A stretch of 64,000 bases of DNA from Deltaproteobacteria bacterium (GCA_029210625.1 JARGFU010000017.1:96299-160298); one strand, 5' to 3'; shown: positions 19,692 to 30,226, numbered from the stretch's first letter. Program-made: numbers and translations. Notes: generated by a model from the sequence alone, not told the origin.

Positions 19692-20491
19692 CAGCCGGCC
19701 CACCGGTGCCACTCGATGGCGCGGTGCGAGAGGAAGAGGCCCAGGACGATCCAGGCGCCGAAGTAGGCCAGGCTCGCCACGTCCAGGAGGCCCTGGGCCA
19801 GCAGCCGCAGGTGGTGTCCGGCCGAGAGCACCATCAGGAGCTCGCGGGAGCTGCCCTCCATCAAGGGCGCGGCCTGGGCCGCGAGGAAGAGGAGGAGGGA
19901 GAAGACCAGGGTGGTCAGCGCCGCGACGGCCTGGGAGCGGGAGAGGGCGGAGAAGAAGAGCCCCACGGCCGTGAGGGCGGCGCCGGTGAGGCAGACGCCC
20001 AGCAGCCCCGAGAGGATCGTGGGCCAGGCGACCGCCCCGGCCTGCCCGGTGCCGATGGCGGCGAGGAGGAGGGGCTCGACCAGGGAGAGGGCGAGGAAGC
20101 AGAGCACCAGGGTGAGCACGGCGAGATACTTGCCCAGCACGATGGCCGCCGGCCGCACCGGCGAGGTCAGGAGCAGCTCGAAGGTGCCCCGGCTGCGCTC
20201 GTCCGCGATCAGCCGCATGGTCATCAGGGGGGCGGCGAAGAGCAGGAGGGTGCCGCGGGTGCCCACCATCGGCACCAGCACGACCTCGGTGAGGTTGAGG
20301 GCCTCGAGGGCCTCGGCGGCGCCGGCCGCCCGGTACTGGGTGGAGAGCGCGATGAAGAGCTCGACCCTCCCGACGAAGAGCCAGCCGCAGACGAAGGTGA
20401 GCAGGGCCAGGAGCAGCCAGGCCAGGGGCGTGCCGAAGAGGAGGAGGAGCTCCCGGCGATAGATCGCCACCGTCTGACGCAGGAGGCTCAT
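19691..20491 (-). CDS. ABC transporter permease (GldF/ABC-2 type)
   Basis: The 266-residue protein has six or so membrane helices: TPLAWLLLALLTFVCGWLF, TLLLFAAPLMTM, YLAVLTLVLCFLALSLVEP, ILSGLLGVCLTGAALTAVGL, ALTTLVFSLLLFLAAQA, FGAWIVLGLFLSH. The stretch ADERSRGTFELLLTSPV is the typical ABC-2 permease signature between helices 2 and 3. It pairs with the ATPase encoded just upstream (4-base overlap). Together they form an exporter whose substrate cannot be told from sequence. Confidence 0.9.
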   Translation of the reverse strand: MSLLRQTVAIYRRELLLLFGTPLAWLLLALLTFVCGWLFVGRVELFIALSTQYRAAGAAEALEALNLTEVVLVPMVGTRGTLLLFAAPLMTMRLIADERSRGTFELLLTSPVRPAAIVLGKYLAVLTLVLCFLALSLVEPLLLAAIGTGQAGAVAWPTILSGLLGVCLTGAALTAVGLFFSALSRSQAVAALTTLVFSLLLFLAAQAAPLMEGSSRELLMVLSAGHHLRLLAQGLLDVASLAYFGAWIVLGLFLSHRAIEWHRWAG

Positions 20492-21213
20492 GCGGCGGTC
20501 AGCTCCCGGAAGAGGGCCTCGAGGTCGGGGCGCCCGCCCTCGCCCTCCCAGGCCTTCGAGAGCACCTCGAGGCGGTCGAAGGCCACGACCTTGCCGGCCT
20601 TCAGGACCAGCACCCGGTCGCAGACCTTCTCCACCTCGGTGAGGATGTGGCTGGAGAGGAGGATCGTGTGGTCTCCGGCCAGGCTCTGGATCAGCTCGCG
20701 CAGCTCGACCACCTGGAGGGGGTCGAGGCCCAGGGTGGGCTCGTCGAGGACGAGCACCGGCGGCGCGCCGAGCAGCGCGATCGCCAGGCCCAGGCGCTGG
20801 CGGAAGCCCCGGGAGAGGGTGGCCACCAGATCCCGGCGCACCTCGCGCAGGGCGGTCCGCTCGAGGCTGGCCTCGAGGGCCGCGCGGGCCTCGCCGCCCG
20901 CCAGCCCCCGGAGGGCGGCGGCGTGCCGCAGGGTCTCCTCCACCCGCAGGTCGGGGTGGACCGGCGGGGTCTCGGGGAGGTAGCCCACCCGGGCGCGGGC
21001 CAGGAGGGGCTCCTCGAAGAGATCGTGCCCTCCGATGCGGACCGTGCCCGAGGTCGGGGAGAGGGCGCCGGTGAGCATCCGCAGGGTGGTCGTCTTGCCG
21101 GCCCCGTTGGGGCCGAGGAGGCCCAGGATCTCCCCGGGCTCCGCCTCGAAGGAGAGGTCGTCCACCGCCAGGTGATCCCGGTACCGCTTCGTCAGCTGAG
21201 AGGCCCCGATCAC
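20488..21213 (-). CDS. ABC transporter ATP-binding protein
   Basis: The 241-residue ATPase has Walker A GPNGAGKTTT, Q-loop region GYLPETPPV, signature LSRGFRQRLGLA, Walker B VLVLDEPTLGLDP and the H-switch in LSSHIL. I start at GTG 21213, because a very good promoter (TTGACA-N16-TAGGTT) puts the transcription start almost on this codon and the sequence from here (VIGASQLTKRY) is standard; TTG 21249 lies inside the -35 and is unlikely. It is the first gene of the four-gene Gld-like operon and shares a short divergent promoter region with the DUF4388 gene. Confidence 0.92.
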   Translation of the reverse strand: MIGASQLTKRYRDHLAVDDLSFEAEPGEILGLLGPNGAGKTTTLRMLTGALSPTSGTVRIGGHDLFEEPLLARARVGYLPETPPVHPDLRVEETLRHAAALRGLAGGEARAALEASLERTALREVRRDLVATLSRGFRQRLGLAIALLGAPPVLVLDEPTLGLDPLQVVELRELIQSLAGDHTILLSSHILTEVEKVCDRVLVLKAGKVVAFDRLEVLSKAWEGEGGRPDLEALFRELTAA

Positions 21214-21221
21214 GCGGTGCG

Positions 21222-21249
21222 AACCTATCCTCGCCCCAGATCGTGTCAA
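21222..21249 (-). promoter_or_regulatory. Sigma-70 promoter of the ABC operon, leaderless start
   Basis: On the minus strand TTGACA (21249-21244), 16-base spacer, TAGGTT (21227-21222). Only 8 bases separate the -10 from GTG 21213, so the mRNA would start at or within 2 bases of the start codon. Confidence 0.65.
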
Positions 21250-21300
21250 GCGGCGCGTGGGGTGATTGACCCGCGGGAGGCGATCCGGGAGTCTCTACGG

Positions 21301-23022
21301 GTGCCCCCCCGCGAGCCCTTCCCCCGGATCATCGGAGACCTCGCAGCTAGCAAGGCCACGGGTTGTCTGAAGGTCACTGCTGGGTCGGTCGAGCGTGAGA
21401 TCTTCCTCAAGAAGGGGAAGGTCATCCAGGCGCGCTCGCGCACCATGAAGGAGGCCCTCGGCCGGGTCCTGATCGATCAGGGCTGGGTCACGGAGGAGCA
21501 GCTCGACGAGGCCCTGATGAAGGCCGCGGCGCAGGGGATGCAGCTGGGCGACTGCCTCGTCTCCACCGGCATCCTCACCCCGCAGCAGGTCGTCGACGCG
21601 CTCACCGAGCAGATCAAGCTGCGGGTCTTCAACCTCTTCCGGGTCACCGAATACGAGCACGTCTTCGACGCGGGCCCCCTGCCCGAGCTGCACTTCCAGG
21701 TGCGCCTGCCGGTCTCGGAGCTGGTGGTCGAGGGGGTCGGGGTCTGCTTCTCGGTCGACCGGATCATGGACGAGCTCTCCCTCACCGAGGACACCCTGGT
21801 GCGGGCGACCAAGGACGCGGCGGACACCGCCGAGCGGCTCCACCTCGGTCCCCGGGAGCTGCGCCTGCTCCAGGCGGTGAGCGAGCCGGCCACCGTCGAG
21901 CGGCTCATCGAGGGCGGCGAGTACTCCTACCTGAAGCTCCTGCGCTTCCTCTTCGCTCTCTGGTGCCTGCGCCTCCTCGAGGTCGTCGTCCCCGAGCCCG
22001 AGGAGGAGCCCCTGCCCGAGCCGGAACCGGAGCCCGAGCCCGAGCCCGAGCCGGAGCCGGAGCCGGAGGCGGAGCCGGAGGCGGAGCCCGCCGAGGAGGC
22101 GGGCCGCAAGATCCAGCTCGAGGTCGAGGAGGCCCACGATCCGCGGCGGGCCGCCCTCCGGCGGCAGCTCCTCGAGCGCTACAAGAAGCGCTCCCGCCAG
22201 CCGACGGGCTCGACGCCGGCGCAGCCGGCCTCGCCGCCCGCCGGCGCGAAGGCGGAGGCCCCCCGGCGCCCGCCGAAGGAGGCGCCGCGGCCCGCGCCGA
22301 GCCTGCCCGATCGGGTGATGGCCCTCTACCTGCGCCTGCCCCGCCTCGACTACTTCCAGCTCCTCGAGATCCCGGTGAAGGCCACCGTCTCCGACGTGAA
22401 GATCGCCTACGGTGGCTTCCTGCGGAAGTGGAGGCTCGAGCACATCCCCGAGGACTGGCCGGAGAAGGCCCGGGTGGCGGCGGGAGTGCTCCTCGATCGG
22501 GGCACCGAGGCCCTCACGGTGCTCACCGATCCCGAGAGCCGCCGCAGCTACCTCGAGCAGCGCGCCTCGGGAGGCGCCCGCACCCTCGAGGGCAACGAGG
22601 GGCTGATCACCGCCGGCGTCGCCCAGCAGAAGGCGCGCCGGGCCCGGGAGCGGGGCGAGACCGAGGAGGCGGAGGCCATCCTGCGCGAGGCCCTGAAGAA
22701 GGTGCCCGAGGAGGCCGCCCTCTGGCTGGGCCTGGGCATCCTCCTGGTCGATCGCCTGCGCGGCGGCGGCAAGGCCGACCTCCAGGAGGAGGCGGTGAAG
22801 ATGCTGCGCAAGGCCGTCGCCCTCGACCCCGCCCTCGATCTGCCCTGGGTCTACATCGGCCGGGTGGCCGAGATCCGCAAGGAGCCGGAGCTGGCCCGCA
22901 AGCTCTATCGCAAGGCCCTCTCGGTGAACCCCGAGTCGGAGCTCGCGGCCTCCGGCCTCCGGAACCTCCAGACCGCGCAGGAGAAGGGCAGCCTCCTCGA
23001 CCGGCTGCTCGGCAAGAAGTGA
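21301..23022 (+). CDS. DUF4388-type regulator with Pro-Glu repeat, J-like domain and TPRs
   Basis: About 573 residues. Order of parts: an N-terminal DUF4388/PATAN-like domain ([23 protein letters not shown]), a helical segment resembling the GspE/PilB N-terminal fold ([38 protein letters not shown]), a Pro-Glu tandem repeat (22000-22090), a J-like helical segment ([19 protein letters not shown]) and two or three TPR units at the end ([19 protein letters not shown]). The J-like part has no HPD triad. I prefer GTG 21301, which has GGGAG nine bases upstream; GTG 21262 is the alternative. DUF4388 proteins are common in myxobacteria and link to gliding/second-messenger signalling; this is inference. 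Confidence 0.78.
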   Translation: MPPREPFPRIIGDLAASKATGCLKVTAGSVEREIFLKKGKVIQARSRTMKEALGRVLIDQGWVTEEQLDEALMKAAAQGMQLGDCLVSTGILTPQQVVDALTEQIKLRVFNLFRVTEYEHVFDAGPLPELHFQVRLPVSELVVEGVGVCFSVDRIMDELSLTEDTLVRATKDAADTAERLHLGPRELRLLQAVSEPATVERLIEGGEYSYLKLLRFLFALWCLRLLEVVVPEPEEEPLPEPEPEPEPEPEPEPEPEAEPEAEPAEEAGRKIQLEVEEAHDPRRAALRRQLLERYKKRSRQPTGSTPAQPASPPAGAKAEAPRRPPKEAPRPAPSLPDRVMALYLRLPRLDYFQLLEIPVKATVSDVKIAYGGFLRKWRLEHIPEDWPEKARVAAGVLLDRGTEALTVLTDPESRRSYLEQRASGGARTLEGNEGLITAGVAQQKARRARERGETEEAEAILREALKKVPEEAALWLGLGILLVDRLRGGGKADLQEEAVKMLRKAVALDPALDLPWVYIGRVAEIRKEPELARKLYRKALSVNPESELAASGLRNLQTAQEKGSLLDRLLGKK

Positions 23023-24236
23023 GCACCCCCGAACAGCTCCCCATCGTCGTCCAGAAGTACGGCGGCTCGTCGGTCGCCGATCCCGAGCGGATGAAGAAGG
23101 TCGCCGCCCGGGTCGCGGCCACCGCCGCGTCCGGCAAGCGGGTGGTGGTGGTGGTCTCCGCCATGGGCGACACCACCGACGGCCTCCTCGAGCTGGCCCA
23201 CCAGGTGAGCGACGCGCCCCCGCGGCGAGAGCTGGACATGCTCCTCACCGCCGGAGAGCGGATCAGCATGGCCGTGCTCTCCATGGCCCTGCAGGCCCGG
23301 AGCGTGGACGCCATCTCCTTCACCGGCTCGCAGTCGGGGATCATCACCAACGACGCCCACGCCGGCGCCCGCATCCTCGAGGTGCGCCCCTACCGGATCC
23401 AGGACGAGCTGGAGCGCGGCCGGGTGGTGATCGTCGCCGGCTTCCAGGGCGTCTCGTACAAGAAGGAGATCACCACCCTCGGCCGGGGTGGCTCGGACAC
23501 CACCGCCGTGGCCCTCGCCGCGGCCCTCGGTGCCGAGTACTGCGAGATCTGCACCGACGTCGACGGCGTCTACTCGGCGGACCCGCGGCGGGTGCCCGAG
23601 GCGCGCCGGATCGAGAGCATCGGCCAGGAGGAGATGCTCGCGCTGGCCGCCGGGGGTGGGAAGGTCCTCCACCGCGCGGCCGTGGACTACGCCCGCTCGG
23701 CCGGCATCGCGCTCTGGGTGAGGGCCACCGCCAGCGATCCCACGGCGAAGGGCGAGGGCACCCTGGTGCGGGTCGGCGCCCGGAGCGAGGATCCCCGGGT
23801 GGTCGCCGTCACCTCTCGCAAGGTGCTCCACCTCGAGGGCGAGGCCGGGGTCGGGCTCGCCGGGCTGATCGACGGGGTCGCCGAGACCGGCGGCACCATG
23901 CCGGATCTGGTCGCTCACGAAGGAGGCGCCTGCTCCCTCGTCCTCTCGCCCGACGATCTCCACGGCGCCTTGCCGGCGGCGGTGGAGGCGGCGCGGGCCG
24001 CCGGACGCCTCGTGGTGCACGACGACCGGGTGGCCCTCTCGGTGGTGGGCTCGGCCTTCGACCGGGCGCCGGCTCTCTGCGCCCGGGTCCTCGGCCTCCT
24101 CGAGGCCGAGGGGGTCCGGCCCGAGCTGATCGTCGCCTCTCCCCAGCGCCTGGCCTTCGTGCTGACCGAGGACTCCGAGCGGGTCGCCGAGCTCGAGGGC
24201 GTCCTCCACCGCGCCCTCCTGCCGGACGAGAGCTAG
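23019..24236 (+). CDS. lysC: Aspartate kinase
   Basis: The 405-residue enzyme phosphorylates aspartate, the first step to lysine, threonine, methionine and diaminopimelate. It shows [15 protein letters not shown] at the N-terminus, [42 protein letters not shown] and [12 protein letters not shown], all standard catalytic blocks. The C-terminal third contains two ACT-like regions (about 270-405) for feedback control, somewhat diverged. Start is GTG 23019, overlapping the previous stop (GTGA). It is followed within 5 bases by a response regulator, so they may be co-transcribed, although no functional link is known. Confidence 0.95.
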   Translation: MSTPEQLPIVVQKYGGSSVADPERMKKVAARVAATAASGKRVVVVVSAMGDTTDGLLELAHQVSDAPPRRELDMLLTAGERISMAVLSMALQARSVDAISFTGSQSGIITNDAHAGARILEVRPYRIQDELERGRVVIVAGFQGVSYKKEITTLGRGGSDTTAVALAAALGAEYCEICTDVDGVYSADPRRVPEARRIESIGQEEMLALAAGGGKVLHRAAVDYARSAGIALWVRATASDPTAKGEGTLVRVGARSEDPRVVAVTSRKVLHLEGEAGVGLAGLIDGVAETGGTMPDLVAHEGGACSLVLSPDDLHGALPAAVEAARAAGRLVVHDDRVALSVVGSAFDRAPALCARVLGLLEAEGVRPELIVASPQRLAFVLTEDSERVAELEGVLHRALLPDES

Positions 24237-24240
24237 GGCC

Positions 24241-25740
<1,500 letters not shown>

Positions 25741-25748
25741 GGCCGGGT

Positions 25749-26051
25749 TCAGAGGACCTGCTCGAAGCCCTCGAAGCGAGGGGGGCCGAGGAGGATGCCC
25801 TCGGGGGTGCGGGCGCCGGAGTGGGCCTTGCGGAAGGCCTCGGACTCGGTCCACGCGACGAAGGCCTCGTGCGAGGTCCACACCGAGTGGGAGGCGAAGA
25901 GGGTCTTGCCCTCGGCGGTCGCGCCGCGCAGGAGGTTGAAGGCCTCGAAGCCCGGCACCCCCGCGAGGTGGCTGTCGCGCTCGCGCCAGACGCGCTCGAA
26001 GTCCTCTTCGCGCCCCTCGGCGACGGTGAAGCGGTTCATCGCGATGTACAT
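25749..26051 (-). CDS. Antibiotic biosynthesis monooxygenase / heme-degrading-type protein
   Basis: The 100-residue protein is an ABM-fold dimeric alpha/beta barrel unit: MYIAMNRFTVAEGREEDFERVW, then GFEAFNLLRG, FASHSVWTSHEAFVAWTESEAF (the SxW and helix typical of the HmoA/IsdG-like group) and a C-terminal FEGFEQVL. Members oxidise heme or quinols, but many have no proven activity. It ends 8 bases from the convergent NtrC-like gene. The ATG at 26051 gives the normal short N-terminus. Confidence 0.85.
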   Translation of the reverse strand: MYIAMNRFTVAEGREEDFERVWRERDSHLAGVPGFEAFNLLRGATAEGKTLFASHSVWTSHEAFVAWTESEAFRKAHSGARTPEGILLGPPRFEGFEQVL

Positions 26052-26097
26052 GGTCGTCTCTCCTTCGCCCGGGACGATGCGCCCGGTGGCGCGGAGA

Positions 26098-26985
26098 TCA
26101 ACCGGCCGGCCAGGTCAGCCGGGCGCCCACCGGCCAGTGGTCGGAGGGGAAGCGGGGCGGATCGGCGTAGCGGGAGAGATCGACGATGTGCTCGAGGACC
26201 TCGTGGCGGGCGGGATCGACGAAGAGGTGATCGATCCGGTTGGCGGGGTCCCAGGGGGGAGGCGGATCCTCGGTGGTGAGCTGCGTCCGCTCGGCGGCGA
26301 GCGCGTGGGTCTCATCGAAGGTGCCGTCGAGGATCTGGAAGGCCTCGTCCGCGGGCTGGGAGTTGAAGTCGCCGGTGAGGATCACCGGCAGCTCGGCCAG
26401 GCGGCCGCCGGTGCGCTCGACGACCACCGGCGCGCTCCGCTCCTGGCTGGGGGAGTTGTTGTCGAAGTGGGTCGTGGCGAAGAGGAGGTGGCGGCCGTCG
26501 GTGAGCTGCTCGAGCTCGACCCAGGTCAGGAGGCGCCAGATCTGGTTGTCGGCGAAGCCTCCGCTCCAGGCCTCGTCGGGGGTGGGGGAGAGCCAGTACA
26601 CGCCGGCATCGACCCGCCGGAAGCGGTCCCGCCGCCAGAAGACGGTGGCGTCCGGGGAGGCGGCCAGCGGCGCCGAGCCGGGGTCCGGATCGACGTAGTA
26701 GAAGGCGTCGTGACCGGGCAGGGCGTCGAGGAAGAGGTCGACGTCCTCCTCGGTGAAGAGCTCCTGCAGGCCGATCAGATCGGCGTCGAAGCGGTCGATG
26801 GCCTCGTGGAGGTGGGGCAGGCGGGTCTGCCAGTCGTCCAGCCCCGGGGAGGGGCAGAAGGAGCACATGACGTTGAAGGTGAGCACCGAGAGGGGGCGCT
26901 CGTCCGCTTCGCCCCCCTTCTCGCCGCAGCCGGGGGCCGCGAGGAGCAGGAGGATCGGGAGGGTCGGCCAGAGGAGGTAGCGCAC
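26098..26985 (-). CDS. Lipoprotein of the endonuclease/exonuclease/phosphatase family
   Basis: The 295-residue protein has a signal peptide with lipobox (ILLLLAAPGC, Cys about residue 20) and an EEP fold: LTFNVMCSF, LIGLQELF (metal Glu), TTHFDNNS (catalytic His region), ILTGDFNSQP (Asp, Asn), RIDHLFVD and FPSDHWPVGA (terminal Asp-His). All main metal and catalytic residues are present. EEP members cleave phosphodiesters or phosphomonoesters in nucleic acids, lipids or sphingomyelin; the envelope location points to extracellular nucleic acid or lipid substrates. Monocistronic between the ABM gene and a response regulator on the other strand. Confidence 0.9.
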   Translation of the reverse strand: MRYLLWPTLPILLLLAAPGCGEKGGEADERPLSVLTFNVMCSFCPSPGLDDWQTRLPHLHEAIDRFDADLIGLQELFTEEDVDLFLDALPGHDAFYYVDPDPGSAPLAASPDATVFWRRDRFRRVDAGVYWLSPTPDEAWSGGFADNQIWRLLTWVELEQLTDGRHLLFATTHFDNNSPSQERSAPVVVERTGGRLAELPVILTGDFNSQPADEAFQILDGTFDETHALAAERTQLTTEDPPPPWDPANRIDHLFVDPARHEVLEHIVDLSRYADPPRFPSDHWPVGARLTWPAG

Positions 26986-27147
26986 GGTGCTTCGACCCTA
27001 CGCCAGGAGATCGCGCCGAGGCCAGCAGGGGAAAAACGGGCCGGCGGTTTCCGGATCCGTGCCGCCCTTTGATAGGGTCCTCCTGTCGTCAGGCGAGCCT
27101 GGCGGCTTGCCCATCGCTGTGGGAGCCAGCGGTGTGTTCCCACCCCG

Positions 27148-27561
27148 ATGCGGCATCCAAGAATGGCAATGACCCGGCCCGTAGCCGAAGCGCGTCCGCG
27201 CATCCTGGTGATCGACGACAGCAAGAGTCTGCTGGCGGCGGTGCAGTACACCCTGGGCAAGGCCGGGATGGAGGTCTTCGTCTCCGACAACCCGATCACG
27301 GTCGGGACCTTGATCCGCCAGCACCGTCCGCAGTTGGTCCTGGTGGACGTGGAGATGCCGGGCCTCGAGGGCGACAAGGTGGTCGAGATCATCGGCAAGC
27401 ACGAGGGGATGCGGGTGGTGCTCTACTCCAGCAAGGGGCTGGAGGAGCTGCGTGAGCTGGCCCGCCGCAGCCGGGCCGATGGCTTCATCGTGAAGCACGA
27501 GGTCGGCTTCGACTTCCTCCGCCGGGTGAAGGCCGAGCTCGAGCAGGTTCGACCTCGCTAG
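27148..27561 (+). CDS. Single-domain response regulator
   Basis: About 137 residues, made of one receiver domain: RILVIDDSKSLLAAVQY (acidic pair), LVLVDVEMPGLEGD with the phosphoacceptor Asp near 69, VVLYSSKGLEEL (Ser in place of the usual Thr motif) and FIVKHEVG with the conserved Lys. There is no output domain, so it works like CheY-type proteins by protein contact. ATG 27148 is used; ATG 27163 and 27169 are possible. A candidate -10 (GATAGGGT near 27071) lies some 75 bases upstream. A hairpin and tRNA-Gln follow. Confidence 0.9.
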   Translation: MRHPRMAMTRPVAEARPRILVIDDSKSLLAAVQYTLGKAGMEVFVSDNPITVGTLIRQHRPQLVLVDVEMPGLEGDKVVEIIGKHEGMRVVLYSSKGLEELRELARRSRADGFIVKHEVGFDFLRRVKAELEQVRPR

Positions 27562-27569
27562 CACCAGAA

Positions 27570-27599
27570 GAGGGCGCCCCGGAGACCCGGGACGCCCTC
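27570..27599. terminator. Hairpin between response regulator and tRNA-Gln
   Basis: GAGGGCG (27570-27576) pairs with CGCCCTC (27593-27599), with an inner C/G-rich stem. It is close to the 3' ends of two convergent transcripts, the regulator gene (plus) and tRNA-Gln (minus), and may serve both. No T-run on the plus side beyond TGTT. Confidence 0.6.
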
Positions 27600-27603
27600 C
27601 ATG

Positions 27604-27674
27604 TTGGGGTGCCAGGATTCGAACCTGAATAGTCAGCTCCAAAGGCTGATGTCCTGCCGTTAGACGACACCCCA
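27604..27674 (-). tRNA. tRNA-Gln (TTG)
   Basis: On the minus strand the acceptor arm TGGGGTG pairs with CACCCCA, the D-arm is GTCTAACGGCAGGAC, the anticodon stem TCAGC/GCTGA holds the loop CTTTGGA with anticodon TTG, and the T-arm is CAGG-TTCGAAT-CCTG. The sequence is close to known bacterial tRNA-Gln, including the U1-A72 pair. CCA is not encoded. Confidence 0.95.
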
Positions 27675-27741
27675 GTGAGACTCCGGGGGTACTTAGTGGA
27701 CCCGGGAGATTCGAGGCAAGGGTGCCGATCCCGGCCCGGCT

Positions 27742-27897
27742 TCAGGTGCGCGGCATCAGGTAGCGCGGGTGGCGCGGGGCGACGTGGCTCACGTCGGGGG
27801 CGAAGAAGGCCCAGTAGAGGGGCCAGGCCACCAGGCAGAGCAGGGCCAGGGGCCAGGAGACGACGAGCAGGAGACACCAGAGGATGACGAGGGGCAT
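27742..27897 (-). CDS. Small hydrophobic membrane protein
   Basis: A 51-residue frame with ATG at 27897 and a perfect ribosome site (GGAGG five to six bases ahead of the ATG on the minus strand). The product starts PLVILWCLLLVVSWPLALL, a run of about 30 hydrophobic residues with several Trp (enough for one or a hairpin of two membrane helices), then ends FFAPDVSHVAPRHPRYLMPRT in a polar, basic tail. No family is recognised. The strong RBS and protein-like composition favour a real gene. It lies between the tRNA-Gln and a divergent methyltransferase gene. Confidence 0.6.
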   Translation of the reverse strand: MPLVILWCLLLVVSWPLALLCLVAWPLYWAFFAPDVSHVAPRHPRYLMPRT

Positions 27898-28016
27898 GGG
27901 GGACCTCCAGGGGCATTCCCTCTCGACTACGCGCCGACGACCCGTGCATTTCAGAGAACCTCGTCATCGGCCGGAACGCGTGCTAGCAACCCCGCCCGCG
28001 CAAGGAGACCCTCGAC

Positions 28017-28985
28017 ATGGAAGAGCAGAAGACCAAGCCCCTCGACCGTCCTCCCGTCCGCCTCGGCGACGAGGCCGCCGTGCTGGACGCCCTGGCGAAG
28101 GTCCGGGCGCGCCGCGCGAAGCTCGAGAAGCGCCGGGCCAAGAAGGCCGAGGCCGCGAGGGGCAAGAAGGGGAAGTCGGCGAAGAAGGTGGAGTTCTCCG
28201 CCAAGACCGCCGACCACCACGAGCTCTACCAGCGCAGCGTGCAGAGCCCCGTGACCGACATCAAGTTCCTGCGGCGGCTCTACAAGAAGCTCAACGACGG
28301 CCGCGAGCCCGAGCACTTCCGCGAGGACTTCTGCGGCACCGGCCTGCTCTCGGCCACCTGGGTCGGCCAGGGCGAGGGCTTCACCGCCGAGGGCTTCGAT
28401 CTCGATCCCGATCCCGTCGCCTGGGGCCTGGACCACAACTTCGCCCGGCTCGGCGCCGCCGCCGGGCGCTACCTCGTCCACCTCGCGGACGTGCGGGAGC
28501 CCAGCGAGCGGAAGCCCGACGTGCGCTGCGCCCAGAACTTCTCCTGGTTCGTCTTCAAGACTCGCGACGAGCTGCTCGGCTACTTCCGCAAGGTCCACGA
28601 CGATCTGCCCGAGGACGGCGTCTTCGTGATGGACATCCAGGGCGGCCGTGAGGCCCAGGAAGAGATGGAGGAGGAGATCGATCACGGGGACTGGACCTAC
28701 GTCTGGGATCAGGACGCCTTCCACCCCGTGACCAGCGAGTACGAGACGAAGATCCACTTCCGCTTCCCCGACGGCACCGAGATCCGCAACGCCTTCCGCT
28801 ACGACTGGCGCCTCTGGAACCTCACCGAGACCCTCGAGGTGCTCGCCGACGCCGGCTTCACGCGGGTGGAGACCTACTGGGAGGGCACCGACAAGGACGG
28901 CGAGAGTGGCAACGGCGTCTTCAAGCCCAGCCGCCTGGGCGAGAACTGCCTGGCCTGGGTGACCTACATCGTCGCCCAGCGCTGA
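28017..28985 (+). CDS. Class I SAM-dependent methyltransferase
   Basis: The 322-residue protein opens with a charged region rich in Lys/Arg (about residues 1-62), then a Rossmann methyltransferase core: motif I region EDFCGTGLLSATWV (about residue 101), AEGFDLDPDPVAWG (acidic residue for SAM ribose), CAQNFSWFVFKTRDELLGYF and GVFVMDIQGG. The C-terminal part (TYVWDQDAFHP, IHFRFPDGTEIRNAFRYDWRLW) suggests a small-molecule or protein substrate. The Lys-rich N-terminus may bind nucleic acid. No known enzyme is matched; the fold call is secure. ATG 28017 has purine-rich AAGGAGA upstream. Confidence 0.88.
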   Translation: MEEQKTKPLDRPPVRLGDEAAVLDALAKVRARRAKLEKRRAKKAEAARGKKGKSAKKVEFSAKTADHHELYQRSVQSPVTDIKFLRRLYKKLNDGREPEHFREDFCGTGLLSATWVGQGEGFTAEGFDLDPDPVAWGLDHNFARLGAAAGRYLVHLADVREPSERKPDVRCAQNFSWFVFKTRDELLGYFRKVHDDLPEDGVFVMDIQGGREAQEEMEEEIDHGDWTYVWDQDAFHPVTSEYETKIHFRFPDGTEIRNAFRYDWRLWNLTETLEVLADAGFTRVETYWEGTDKDGESGNGVFKPSRLGENCLAWVTYIVAQR

Positions 28986-29023
28986 GCGATCGCCCCGCGG
29001 GTGGGCCGTGGTAGCGTCGCGCG

Positions 29024-30226
29024 ATGCGCACGCTGGCCTGCCCGCTGATCGCTCTGCTGCTCCTCTCCGGCTGCGACGAGCCGGCGCCGGCAGACCCGAC
29101 TCCGCCGCCACGGGTCGAGGCGCCGATCCCCGCGCCGACGACACCAGAGCAGCCGACGCCGGATCCGGTGGTGGCGGAGCCCACCACCTCGCCACTGCCC
29201 CTGGAGACCCTGGTGGCCCCCGGCCTGGACCTCGGGCCCATGACGGTCTGCGACACCTCGAAGCTCGCCATCCACCCCATCGGCTTCTCGAAGAGGGGTG
29301 CCTTCGCCTACTTCATCCGCACCGACGAGGACGCGATGCTGCTCTGGCGGCTGTTGATCGTGGACCTGGTCGAGGACCGGCGCCTGGCCCAGGTCTCCCT
29401 GGAGGGGGGGGAGGGGAAGACGCCGGCGCTGGCCGACTTCGTCGAGGCCCGGGGTGAGGCCATCCGGGAGGCCCTGGAGAAGCACGGCATCGTGCCCTCG
29501 CCGGGGGAGGAACTGCTCCCGAACTCCTTCGAGCAGGAGGAGGATCGCTACGGGCTGACCGTGATGGTCCGCCCCCTCGACGAAGCGGAGGCCGCGGCCC
29601 TGGAGGACCATCCCGTGCCGCCCGTCCGGGCGACCTTCCGCCTCCACTCGCGGGCGCGGGGTTTCAAGGACATCGCCACCGTGTACCACCGGAAGTGCTG
29701 CGACTTCGTCGGGGTGCTCCGCAGCCCCCACGAGCCCCGGATCGCCGCCCTGAGCCTGGTCGGCGAGCACGGCTTCGAGGGAGCGGTGGTCTGCGATCTG
29801 GCCGTCCACGGCGCCCATCTGACGAAGGGCTTCGAGCAGGGCAAGGGCGAGCAGCCGACCGGGGAGATCCAGATCGTGGCGGAGCCGCCGGCGCTCCCGG
29901 AGGCCGCGGTGGTCGCCTTCGCGGAGGGCGAGGAGCCCTGGTCGGGGGTTGGCGACCCCTTCGGTCCGCGCGCCTCCACTGCCGGGAAGCTGGTGAGCCA
30001 CTCGGACGACTACGACGACGAGGTCTTCGAGATCGAGACCGCGGGCGGCAAGCGGCACAGCTTCTTCGTCGACCCCGCCGCCGGCCACCGCCTCCGGGAG
30101 CTGCTCGACGAAGCTGAGGCCCACCGGGGCGAGCCGGTGACGATCGTCTGGCAGCGGGTCCACTACCGCCCGACCGGCGACCCCACGATGCGCTCCGACG
30201 CCCGGGTCGCCCTCGATCTCAAATAA
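29024..30226 (+). CDS. Lipoprotein of unknown function
   Basis: The 400-residue product has a lipobox (ALLLLSGC, Cys about 17) and a long Pro/Thr-rich linker to residue 65 that would hold the domain away from the membrane. The globular part has VCDTSKLAIHPIGFSKRGAFAYF, YHRKCCDFVGVLRSPHEPR (a CC pair), and a C-terminal VSHSDDYDDEVFEIET segment. No family is recognised; it looks like a predicted surface protein common in myxobacteria. A TAGCGT -10-like hexamer (29012-29017) lies 6 bases before the ATG. The stop (30224-30226) abuts a duplicated tRNA 3' end. Confidence 0.75.
   Translation: MRTLACPLIALLLLSGCDEPAPADPTPPPRVEAPIPAPTTPEQPTPDPVVAEPTTSPLPLETLVAPGLDLGPMTVCDTSKLAIHPIGFSKRGAFAYFIRTDEDAMLLWRLLIVDLVEDRRLAQVSLEGGEGKTPALADFVEARGEAIREALEKHGIVPSPGEELLPNSFEQEEDRYGLTVMVRPLDEAEAAALEDHPVPPVRATFRLHSRARGFKDIATVYHRKCCDFVGVLRSPHEPRIAALSLVGEHGFEGAVVCDLAVHGAHLTKGFEQGKGEQPTGEIQIVAEPPALPEAAVVAFAEGEEPWSGVGDPFGPRASTAGKLVSHSDDYDDEVFEIETAGGKRHSFFVDPAAGHRLRELLDEAEAHRGEPVTIVWQRVHYRPTGDPTMRSDARVALDLK

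Noticed and set aside
15636..19766. Plus-strand open frame of more than 1300 codons over sirtuin, rpoZ and the Gld-like genes
   Set aside because: Crosses several real genes in other frames and is Arg/Pro/Gly-rich noise.
22000..22090. Short tandem repeats as a possible CRISPR array
   Set aside because: They encode Pro-Glu units in frame within a protein and have no spacers.
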